Assembly (NCBI GenBank): GCA_902783085.1
Contig: CACZPT010000050.1
Coordinates: 1-5,509 of the forward strand
Direction: 5' to 3'
Source: an uncultured Methanobrevibacter sp.
Lineage (GTDB): Archaea > Methanobacteriota > Methanobacteria > Methanobacteriales > Methanobacteriaceae
DNA length: 5,509 nucleotides
Shown: positions 1-4,647 of the stretch, piece by piece
Numbering within the stretch: the first letter of the stretch is position 1
Layout of the letters: every line of letters starts with the position of its first letter
Position numbers and translations under genes: made by a program
Notes under the pieces: generated by a model
The model's database searches: none
What the model was told of the DNA's origin: nothing
Seen by the model: only the letters and a program-made list of their open reading frames with translations

Positions 1-82
1 AAGTTCTGCTCGAGCCGTATGTTCGGCTAACGGACACGTACGGTTCCAAAGAGGGTGCGGACGAGTAATCGTCCAATCCTAT
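1..82 (+). mobile_element. 3' end of a group II intron (partial, continues upstream)
   Basis: The window opens inside the 3' part of a group II intron, a self-splicing ribozyme and retroelement. Bases 12-46 fold as domain V and 52-80 as domain VI, in the right order and spacing. The 3' splice site is predicted after A81-T82, because group II introns usually end in AY and the bulged branch A (A75) lies 7 bases before that point. Bases 1-11 would be the tail of domain IV, where the reverse transcriptase/maturase gene normally sits; that gene, if present, lies outside the window. The intron reads in the same direction as the archease gene and ends 18 bases before its ATG. Subclass and 5' exon cannot be judged. 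Group II introns are known in archaea, notably Methanosarcina, but are much less common there than in bacteria. The identification is strong; the exact end is inferred. Confidence 0.88.
12..80 (+). ncRNA. Group II intron catalytic domains V and VI
   Basis: Domain V (12-46): lower stem 12-20 pairs with 38-46 and carries the catalytic AGC triad at 13-15. A two-base AC bulge lies at 36-37. The upper stem 21-25 pairs with 31-35 and is capped by a five-base GCTAA loop. This is the standard domain V architecture, except that the cap is five bases where a GNRA tetraloop is usual, giving 35 nt in place of 34. Domain VI (52-80): outer stem AGGGT (52-56) pairs with ATCCT (76-80). Inner stem GGACGA (59-64) pairs with TCGTCC (69-74) and is closed by a GTAA tetraloop. 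The junction leaves A75 unpaired, the expected branch-point adenosine. All required catalytic elements of these two domains look intact, so nothing here argues that the intron is dead. Confidence 0.88.
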
Positions 83-100
83 CTAACTTTAGGTTAAATC

Positions 101-523
101 ATGAAAAAATTTGAATATTTTGATGTTACAGCAGACATTGGCTTTTATGCTTATGGTAAAAACATAAATGAAGCATTTGAAAATGCAGGTCTTGCAATAT
201 TTAACATAATATCTAATACAGATAATATTGGCAAATCTAAATCTATTGATTTTGAAATAACATCGGAAGATGAGGTTTCACTTTTATACGATTATTTGGA
301 AGAGTTGCTTTTTTATCATGAAATTGAATTCATGTTGTTCAGTGATTTTAATGTAAATATTGAAAAAACTGATAAACAATATTTCTTGAAAGCTAAAATT
401 ACTGGTGAGGAAATCAATTGGGATAAACATGAAAGAAATTGTGAAATAAAAGCAATAACATTTCATAAAATGGCAGTTTGTCAAAATGATATTGTTAAAC
501 TCAGAACAATTGTTGATTTGTAA
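101..523 (+). CDS. Archease, RtcB RNA ligase cofactor
   Basis: A 140-residue protein of the archease family, full length for the family. Archease is a cytosolic activator of RtcB: it speeds formation of the RtcB-GMP intermediate and supports multiple turnover in tRNA splicing and RNA repair. Visible family hallmarks are the N-terminal TADIG block (residues 10-14, with the conserved acidic D12), the LEELLF helix in the middle, the KAITFHKM segment near residues 117-124, and the terminal VDL with the conserved Asp at 139. The usual His before TADIG is Val here (V9). The start is ATG 101: an in-frame TAA lies at 95-97, and a weak AGGT ribosome site lies at 91-94. Both are downstream of the intron end, so splicing would leave the gene and its ribosome site intact. 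The partner gene rtcB starts about 0.9 kb downstream. No separate promoter is visible between the intron and the gene, so transcription probably reads through the intron. Confidence 0.93.
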   Translation: MKKFEYFDVTADIGFYAYGKNINEAFENAGLAIFNIISNTDNIGKSKSIDFEITSEDEVSLLYDYLEELLFYHEIEFMLFSDFNVNIEKTDKQYFLKAKITGEEINWDKHERNCEIKAITFHKMAVCQNDIVKLRTIVDL

Positions 524-557
524 AAGTATTTATTGAATGCAATTTAAATATATTATT

Positions 558-878
558 ATGAAGCGTATTAAATCAATATCAAGACTTTTTGAAGTAATTT
601 TAGGATGTTTTGGTTCATTTATTGCAATACTGTCTAGTTCGCTTTTTTTGTTTCTAGAAAGCGGTGGAAGGGAGGGTAACTCATTTTTAGCTATTATTGC
701 AATTATAGGTTCAGTTTTAGGTTTTCTATCGAGTATGTACGTTGTAAAAAATAGTGAAAATTCTGGTGTTGGTTTTATTATCGCATCATTATTTGTCATT
801 GTAGGATCACCACATTTGGGTGTTTTTGGTTCAATATTTTTAGTTATTGCAGGCATCTCTGCACTGTTTAGAAAATAA
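558..878 (+). CDS. Small four-helix membrane protein, DUF4064-like
   Basis: A 106-residue integral membrane protein with a charged start (MKR), about four hydrophobic segments (roughly residues 11-33, 43-63, 70-84 and 86-104) and a basic end (FRK). Glycine-rich helices, a short hydrophilic loop at 34-41 and an ALFRK-like ending resemble the small DUF4064 membrane proteins common in methanogens and Firmicutes, whose function is unknown. I chose ATG 558 over the in-frame ATG at 537 because the family begins just before the first helix and the extra QFKYII segment looks like non-coding AT-rich sequence. Neither start has a good ribosome binding site. The gene follows archease by 34 bases and may be cotranscribed. 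It ends directly in a T8 tract. Nothing ties it to RNA repair apart from position. Confidence 0.72.
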   Translation: MKRIKSISRLFEVILGCFGSFIAILSSSLFLFLESGGREGNSFLAIIAIIGSVLGFLSSMYVVKNSENSGVGFIIASLFVIVGSPHLGVFGSIFLVIAGISALFRK

Positions 879-907
879 TTTTTTTTAGTATATTGTAGAT
901 TTTTTTT
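879..907 (+). terminator. T-tract terminator after the DUF4064-like gene
   Basis: Eight T residues (879-886) follow the stop codon directly, and a second T8 tract lies at 900-907. Oligo-T runs on the non-template strand are the usual archaeal termination signal. Between them sits AGTATATTGTA (887-897), a motif that recurs at 1011-1021 and, in near-identical form, in the terminator behind rps3ae. Confidence 0.65.
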
Positions 908-967
908 AGTTTTAAATTATTTTTTTAATTGATTTTTTAGTGTTTATGGCTCTTTAAAATTGAAATT

Positions 968-985
968 AACATTAAATTTAATGTT
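968..985. repeat. 18-bp perfect palindrome
   Basis: AACATTAAATTTAATGTT reads the same on both strands, with no spacer. It could be a binding site for a dimeric regulator or a chance product of AT-rich DNA. It lies about 90 bases behind the DUF4064-like gene and more than 400 bases before rtcB. Confidence 0.6.
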
Positions 986-1085
986 TTGGAAAAAATTTTT
1001 TTATTGTTTGAGTATATTGTATTTTTGTCTATTGGATATGATTTTGGTTTGAATTTGACATATAAGTGATAAGTTTTAAACATGT

Positions 1086-1264
1086 ATTTCAAGTGTAAAT
1101 TTTATTGTTTGAAATATTTTGTTATAAGTTATAAGTTATACCTAAATTAGCTTGTTATAAGTTATAACATATATAAAACAACATTTTGTTATAAGTTAGA
1201 AGTTAGAGGTGCATTTCAAGTGTAAAACTAATCGAATAAGTTATAACATACATTTCAAGTGTAA
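1086..1264 (+). repeat. Three dispersed copies of a 13-mer, ATTTCAAGTGTAA
   Basis: Identical copies stand at 1086-1098, 1213-1225 and 1252-1264, all in the same orientation; the last two share a preceding C. Start-to-start distances are 127 and 39 bases. The first copy is also the left arm of an inverted repeat: TATTTCAA (1085-1092) pairs with TTGAAATA (1109-1116). The copies interleave with the GTTATAA heptamers in the same stretch. The spacing is irregular, so this is not a CRISPR. Regulator binding sites are one explanation. Confidence 0.8.
1121..1246 (+). repeat. Clusters of tandem GTTATAA heptamers
   Basis: Tandem 7-bp units occur in clusters. At 1121-1140 there are two full units and a six-base third. 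At 1154-1167 there are two units. At 1188-1208 there is one exact unit followed by two variants, GTTAGAA and GTTAGAG. A single unit sits at 1240-1246. The first three clusters begin 33 and 34 bases apart, about three helical turns, and each is preceded by TT (TTGTTATAAGTTA). The core TTATAA is itself palindromic. The cluster lies 160-290 bases upstream of rtcB. This looks like an iteron or operator-type array; no binding protein can be named from the sequence. Confidence 0.8.
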
Positions 1265-1269
1265 CATCT

Positions 1270-1309
1270 GAAAATTTTTCCAGTTGAATTATTCTTCAAA
1301 AAAATTTTC
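1270..1309. repeat. 10-bp inverted repeat / hairpin upstream of rtcB
   Basis: GAAAATTTTT (1270-1279) is the exact reverse complement of 1300-1309. Inside it, TTGAA (1284-1288) pairs with TTCAA (1295-1299) around a six-base loop, leaving CCAG unpaired on one side. As RNA or DNA this could form a 15-bp interrupted hairpin about 100 bases before the rtcB start. It begins six bases after the last 13-mer repeat. Stems of A and T arise easily in such DNA, so function is uncertain. Confidence 0.5.
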
Positions 1310-1350
1310 ATTCCATTTAAGATATGGAAATTAAATACATTAACTTCCAC

Positions 1351-1365
1351 CATAAATTATATTAT
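1351..1365 (+). promoter_or_regulatory. Candidate TATA box and BRE for the rtcB cluster
   Basis: TTATATTA (1358-1365) preceded by the A-rich CATAAA (1351-1356) resembles an archaeal BRE plus TATA pair. Transcription would start about 25 bases downstream, near 1386, leaving a leader of about 23 bases that includes the ribosome binding site. The surrounding DNA is so AT-rich that other TATA-like words exist nearby, for example TATATAAA at 1171-1178. Confidence 0.35.
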
Positions 1366-1399
1366 TTAATTATTTTAAAATATTAAATCATATTAAACT

Positions 1400-1404
1400 G
1401 TGAT
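1400..1404 (+). promoter_or_regulatory. Ribosome binding site that sets the rtcB start
   Basis: GTGAT matches the GGTGAT core complementary to the archaeal 16S rRNA 3' end and lies four bases before ATG 1409. The GTG in it could be read as an in-frame start adding three residues (MIF), but its role as ribosome site and the usual family N-terminus favour 1409. Confidence 0.65.
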
Positions 1405-1408
1405 TTTT

Positions 1409-2857
1409 ATGACAATTAAAGATGAAATTAAAAAGATTAGAGATAATGTTTATGAGATTCCAGGAAGCTATAATAAGATGATGAGAGCTTCCGGAAGATT
1501 ATATATTGATGATGAAATTCTTGAAAACTTAGAAGACGGTGCTGTTAAGCAGATTGTTAATGTGGCTTGTCTTCCGGGTGTTTATAAATACTCTATTGGT
1601 CTTCCAGATATTCATTTTGGTTATGGATTTCCAATTGGCGGTGTAGCAGCTTTCAATAAAAGAAATGGTGTTGTATCTCCTGGAGGTGTTGGTTTTGATA
1701 TTAATTGTGGTGTTAGATTAATCAAATCTAACTTAACTCAAGATGATATTAAAGAGCATTTGGATGAACTTGTAGATGCATTATTTAAAAATATCCCCTC
1801 TGGTGTTGGGTCTAAAGGCAAAGTTAAACTCACAAATGATGATATTAATAATGTCTTGGATTATGGAGCTCAATGGGCTGTTGAAAATGGTTATGGTTGG
1901 GCTGAAGATTTAGAAGTTCTAGAAGAAAATGGAAGAATCGAAGCTGCAGATTCATCTGAAGTTAGTAATAAAGCTAAAAAAAGAGGAATTCCACAATTGG
2001 GTTCACTCGGATCAGGTAATCACTTTTTAGAAATTCAAGTTGTTGATGAAATTTATGATGAGGATGTTGCAAGTGTTTATGGTCTTGAGAAGGGAATGAT
2101 TGTTATTATGATTCATTCAGGTTCTAGAGGTTGCGGACACCAGATATGTTCCGATTATTTGAGATTAATGGATAAAGCATATAAAAACTATAAAATCAAA
2201 ATTGCTGATAGGCAACTTGCATGTGCACCCATTGATTCAAAAGAAGCTAATAGCTATTTAAAAGCAATGTATGCTGCTGCTAATTATGCTTGGGCAAATA
2301 GACAAATGATGACCCATTGGATTCGTCAATCTTTTGAAGAAGTTTTAAATAAATCTGCAAAAGATATGGAAATGAATATTGTTTATGATGTAGCTCACAA
2401 TATTGCAAAAGAAGAAACTCACACTATTGACGGCAGGGAAGTTGATTTGGTTGTTCACAGAAAAGGTGCAACACGTGCATTTGGCCCGGGTCGTGCTGAA
2501 ATTCCATTGAAATATCGTGAAGTTGGCCAACCGGTTTTAATTCCGGGAACAATGGGTACTGCTTCATATGTCTTGCACGGTACTCAAACTGCAATGGATG
2601 AAACTTTCGGTTCAACTGCACATGGTGCAGGCAGAGTATTATCTCGTTCTAAAGCTAAAAAAGACTATAATCCTGACGATATTGTTGATAATTTAGAAAG
2701 TGAAGGAATCAAAATTAAGGCAACATCTAAAAATGTTATAGCTGAAGAAGCTCCTGGAGCTTATAAGGATGTTGATAGTGTTGTTAAAGTATCACATGAT
2801 GCAGGCATTGCTAAACTTGTTGCAAAAGTAAAACCATTGGCAGTTACTAAAGGATGA
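1409..2857 (+). CDS. rtcB: RtcB RNA-splicing ligase (3'-phosphate/5'-OH, GTP-dependent)
   Basis: A 482-residue RtcB, full length, with no sign of an intein. RtcB joins RNA 2',3'-cyclic phosphate or 3'-phosphate ends to 5'-OH ends using GTP and Mn2+; in archaea this seals spliced tRNA halves. The active-site set is complete. D97 and C100 lie in GVGFDINCGVR, H205 in SGNHFLEIQ, H236 in MIHSGSRGCGH and H330 in YDVAHN, matching the metal ligands of Pyrococcus RtcB. H405 in STAHGAGR matches the histidine that carries GMP. The protein ends in TKG with K481, the conserved C-terminal Lys. It heads a compact cluster of four genes; the next gene starts four bases after its stop. Its cofactor archease lies upstream on the same strand. 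The start at 1409 is chosen from the GTGAT site. Confidence 0.97.
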   Translation: MTIKDEIKKIRDNVYEIPGSYNKMMRASGRLYIDDEILENLEDGAVKQIVNVACLPGVYKYSIGLPDIHFGYGFPIGGVAAFNKRNGVVSPGGVGFDINCGVRLIKSNLTQDDIKEHLDELVDALFKNIPSGVGSKGKVKLTNDDINNVLDYGAQWAVENGYGWAEDLEVLEENGRIEAADSSEVSNKAKKRGIPQLGSLGSGNHFLEIQVVDEIYDEDVASVYGLEKGMIVIMIHSGSRGCGHQICSDYLRLMDKAYKNYKIKIADRQLACAPIDSKEANSYLKAMYAAANYAWANRQMMTHWIRQSFEEVLNKSAKDMEMNIVYDVAHNIAKEETHTIDGREVDLVVHRKGATRAFGPGRAEIPLKYREVGQPVLIPGTMGTASYVLHGTQTAMDETFGSTAHGAGRVLSRSKAKKDYNPDDIVDNLESEGIKIKATSKNVIAEEAPGAYKDVDSVVKVSHDAGIAKLVAKVKPLAVTKG

Positions 2858-2861
2858 TTAT

Positions 2862-3617
2862 ATGATTGGTATTATTGGTGGAAGTGGGGTTTATGAGATT
2901 ACTTCAAAAGCAGATAATGTTGACATTAAACTCATAAAAACAGATTACGGGGATGTTGAAGTATCTATTTTGGATATTTTTTCAAAAAAAGTAGCGTTTA
3001 TTCCAAGACATGCAAAAGGACACAGTATCCCCCCACATAAAATCAATTTTAGAGCTAACATTGATGCACTTAAAAATGTTGGTGTAAGTCAAATAATAGC
3101 TACTAACTCTGTTGGATCTATGAATCTAGAAATGCCTCCGGGATCATTTATAATTCCAGATGATTTTTTAGATTTCTCACAAAACAGAGCTAAAACTTTC
3201 TTTGAAGATAAAGTCGTACATATAGATGTAACTGAGCCTTATTGTCCAAATATTAAAAATATATTAAAGGATTGCGGTGAAGTTATTTTGGGAGGAACTT
3301 ATGTTTGCACTGAAGGACCTAGATTTGAAACACCTGCCGAGATTAAAATGTTTAAACTCATGGGCGGGGATTTAGTTGGAATGACAGGTCTTCCTGAAGT
3401 AACTCTAGCACGTGAAAGGGAAATTTGTTATAATTCAATATGTATTGTTTCTAATTATGCATCAGGAATCTCAGATGATAACCTAACAATTGATGAAGTT
3501 TTTGAAATGGTATCAGCTAAAGAAAAAGAATTACTTGAAATATTATATAATTATATTAAAAAAGCTGATGATGGTGATTGTAGTTGTCGCCATGCATTAG
3601 ATGGTGCTGAAGTATAA
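2862..3617 (+). CDS. mtnP: S-methyl-5'-thioinosine (or thioadenosine) phosphorylase
   Basis: A 251-residue member of the purine nucleoside phosphorylase / MTAP family. These cytosolic enzymes split methylthionucleosides with phosphate, salvaging the purine and methylthioribose-1-phosphate formed from SAM by-products. Visible features are the N-terminal GIIGGSGVY loop (residues 3-11), PRH (48-50), HSIPPHKINFRAN (54-66), CTEGPRFETPAE in the middle, and MTGLPEV. The base-binding segment reads SNYASG: N198 and A200 replace the two Asp residues that bind the 6-amino group in human MTAP (D220 and D222). This points to a 6-oxopurine substrate, as reported for the methanogen enzyme MJ0060, which prefers methylthioinosine. 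A CXC pair (C240, C242) near the end resembles the C-terminal CXC of archaeal MTAPs. ATG 2862 is four bases after the rtcB stop, with its ribosome site (GGATGAT) overlapping that stop. The family is certain; the exact substrate is inferred. Confidence 0.9.
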   Translation: MIGIIGGSGVYEITSKADNVDIKLIKTDYGDVEVSILDIFSKKVAFIPRHAKGHSIPPHKINFRANIDALKNVGVSQIIATNSVGSMNLEMPPGSFIIPDDFLDFSQNRAKTFFEDKVVHIDVTEPYCPNIKNILKDCGEVILGGTYVCTEGPRFETPAEIKMFKLMGGDLVGMTGLPEVTLAREREICYNSICIVSNYASGISDDNLTIDEVFEMVSAKEKELLEILYNYIKKADDGDCSCRHALDGAEV

Positions 3618-3619
3618 AA

Positions 3620-3625
3620 GGTGAT
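3620..3625 (+). promoter_or_regulatory. Ribosome binding site that sets the flavoprotein start
   Basis: A perfect GGTGAT ends directly before an in-frame TTG (3626) and three bases before ATG 3629. The ATG has workable spacing; the TTG would abut the site. I therefore start the gene at 3629. Confidence 0.7.
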
Positions 3626-3628
3626 TTG

Positions 3629-4198
3629 ATGGCTAAAGTAATATTATTGAATGGATCTCCAAGAGCCAACAGTAACACATTAAGTGTTTTAAAGGAATGT
3701 GCGAAAGAAATTGAAAAAAATGGTGTTGAAACTGAAATTATCTCATTAAGAGGTATGAAAATCCAATCTTGTATTGCATGTGGAAAATGTGTGGAAACTG
3801 GAAACTGTATTTTGGATGATGGTCTTTCACAAATCATTGATAAAATTAAAACCGCACAGGGTTTTATTCCTGCAGCTCCAGTGTATTTTGGAACAGCAAG
3901 AGGAGATATTATGGCGGCACTTCAAAGAATTGGAAAAGTATCTAGGGGGACGGATAAGTTCTTAACCTGGATGGTGGGAGGACCAATAGCTGTTGCAAGG
4001 CGTGGCGGCCAATCATTAACATTACAAGAGATGACAATGTTTTTCCCAATTAATAATATGATTATTGCTGGAAGTACATATTGGAATATGGTTATTGCGG
4101 GCCCTGAAGGAACAGCACTTGAAGATGAAGAGGGTATTAAAACTATTAGATTGTTTGGTCAAAACGTTTCTAGAATTATTAAAAAATTAGAGGGATAA
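3629..4198 (+). CDS. Iron-sulfur flavoprotein (NADPH-dependent FMN reductase fold)
   Basis: A 189-residue flavodoxin-like protein. The first strand and loop, VILLNGSPRANSNT (residues 4-17), form the FMN phosphate-binding site. SCIACGKCVETGNC (47-60) gives cysteines C48, C51, C54 and C60, the compact CX2CX2CX4-7C pattern that holds a 4Fe-4S cluster in archaeal iron-sulfur flavoproteins (Isf). AAPVYFG (82-88) and the GGP segment (117-119) are further flavin-contacting elements of the family. Methanogen Isf proteins are cytosolic homodimers that pass electrons from ferredoxin, in some cases to O2 or H2O2; the partner here is unknown. The gene lies 11 bases behind the phosphorylase and one base before the NifX-like gene, so cotranscription and coupled translation are likely. 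Length is typical. Confidence 0.85.
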   Translation: MAKVILLNGSPRANSNTLSVLKECAKEIEKNGVETEIISLRGMKIQSCIACGKCVETGNCILDDGLSQIIDKIKTAQGFIPAAPVYFGTARGDIMAALQRIGKVSRGTDKFLTWMVGGPIAVARRGGQSLTLQEMTMFFPINNMIIAGSTYWNMVIAGPEGTALEDEEGIKTIRLFGQNVSRIIKKLEG

Positions 4199-4199
4199 T

Positions 4200-4523
4200 A
4201 TGAAAATTGCAGTTGTTTCATCTAATGGTGTGGATGTTGATTTACATTTAGGCAAAGGAAATTCATTATATATTTATGAATACGGCGAGAATGATTTGAC
4301 ATTTGTTGAGCACAGGGAAGTTGATATTGACCTTGAAGATAAACATCAGGGTGAAAAGGTTATTCGGGTATGCTGGGATTGTGATGTTATAATTTCTGCC
4401 CAATTTGGTTTTAAATCAAAAATTAAAGCCGATGAATTAAATATTAAGTTAGTCACTGATGAATCATCTGTGGATGAAGCTTTAAAATCTTATATTGATC
4501 ATTATAATTTCATGAAAAATTAA
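4200..4523 (+). CDS. NifX/NifB C-terminal-like protein (dinitrogenase Fe-Mo cofactor family)
   Basis: A 107-residue single-domain protein resembling the dinitrogenase iron-molybdenum cofactor biosynthesis family (NifX, NafY and NifB C-terminus). Those proteins bind iron-sulfur or Fe-Mo cofactor precursors. The start MKIAVVSS is typical, and VDLHLGKG (residues 13-20) stands where the family has a DxHFG motif, with Leu for Phe. CWDCDVII (58-65) matches the family's CDVVI-type strand and adds a second Cys, giving CXXC at 58 and 61. The later ADELNIKLV matches the usual Leu...Gly-Ile-x-Val end with Gly replaced. Methanogens carry many such stand-alone proteins with no nitrogenase nearby, so nitrogen fixation should not be inferred. 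Its ATG follows the flavoprotein stop by one base, with GAGG at 4190-4193 inside the preceding gene. Pairing with an Fe-S flavoprotein suggests a shared cluster-handling or redox job, which is inference. Confidence 0.78.
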   Translation: MKIAVVSSNGVDVDLHLGKGNSLYIYEYGENDLTFVEHREVDIDLEDKHQGEKVIRVCWDCDVIISAQFGFKSKIKADELNIKLVTDESSVDEALKSYIDHYNFMKN

Positions 4524-4525
4524 AT

Positions 4526-4592
4526 ATTATTTTTAATAATGTTTATATATCATGAATTTAAAAAGTAATAGTAACCTTTATGGGCGGGTTTT
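4526..4592 (+). terminator. Possible terminator of the rtcB cluster
   Basis: Just after the NifX-like stop, ATTATT (4526-4531) and AATAAT (4535-4540) flank a T run and could form a weak hairpin. Further on, AACC (4573-4576) can pair with GGTT (4587-4590), followed by Ts. Neither is strong, and there is no long T tract like those behind the other genes, so read-through toward rps3ae is possible. Confidence 0.25.
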
Positions 4593-4608
4593 AATTAAAT
4601 AAAACTTA

Positions 4609-4616
4609 TTTATAAA
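4609..4616 (+). promoter_or_regulatory. Candidate TATA box upstream of rps3ae
   Basis: TTTATAAA, preceded by A-rich sequence, is the best archaeal TATA-like word in the gap before rps3ae. Transcription would begin near 4635-4640, at the small hairpin 4633-4647, giving a leader of about 165 bases that contains the inverted repeats at 4648-4736. A closer alternative, TTAATATATT at 4766-4775, would place the start on or beside the ribosome site and seems less likely. Confidence 0.35.
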
Positions 4617-4632
4617 TTATTCTTTAAATGGC

Positions 4633-4647
4633 GTGAGAAGAACTCAC
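4633..4647 (+). other. Small GC-rich hairpin
   Basis: GTGAG (4633-4637) pairs perfectly with CTCAC (4643-4647) around an AAGAA loop. With the preceding GGC it is one of few GC-rich spots in this gap, which in an AT-rich archaeon often marks structured RNA. It could be the 5' end of the rps3ae leader or of a short RNA. No known RNA family is recognised. Confidence 0.35.

Larger units (their letters stand above)
908..1357. other. Long AT-rich gene-free region with clustered repeats
   Basis: No credible coding frame on either strand. From left to right it contains further T-rich runs (to about 945), an 18-bp perfect palindrome (968-985), an A6T7 run (990-1002), a second AGTATATTGTA plus T run (1011-1026), a repeat field (1086-1264) built of a heptamer and a 13-mer, and a 10-bp inverted repeat (1270-1309). 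The repeat field is far too ordered to be simple AT richness. I see no tRNA, no other known structured RNA, no transposase remnant and no CRISPR. Confidence 0.7.

Noticed and set aside
537..557. Upstream ATG as the start of the membrane protein
   Set aside because: It adds seven residues from AT-rich sequence ahead of the family-typical MKR start and has no ribosome site; kept only as an alternative.
530..856. 108-codon reverse-strand frame across the membrane protein gene
   Set aside because: It is the antisense of the DUF4064-like gene, has a low-complexity, proline- and isoleucine-rich product with no family resemblance, and no ribosome site.
1171..1178. TATATAAA as the rtcB promoter
   Set aside because: It lies about 230 bases upstream of the gene within the repeat field, and a closer TATA-like box fits the short leader better.
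1086..1264. CRISPR-like array
   Set aside because: The repeated units are only 7 and 13 bases, spacing is irregular, spacers are AT-rich and partly made of the other repeat, and no cas gene is near.
1400..1408. GTG start for rtcB
   Set aside because: The GTGAT there works better as the ribosome binding site for ATG 1409, and the extra MIF is not typical of RtcB.
3556..3837. 93-codon reverse-strand frame over the phosphorylase/flavoprotein junction
   Set aside because: It spans two well-supported forward genes and gives no recognisable protein; it is a shadow frame.
4200..4523. Evidence for a nitrogen-fixation gene cluster
   Set aside because: The protein belongs to the broad NifX/NifB-C-like family, but no nitrogenase or nif gene is next to it and such stand-alone members are common in methanogens.
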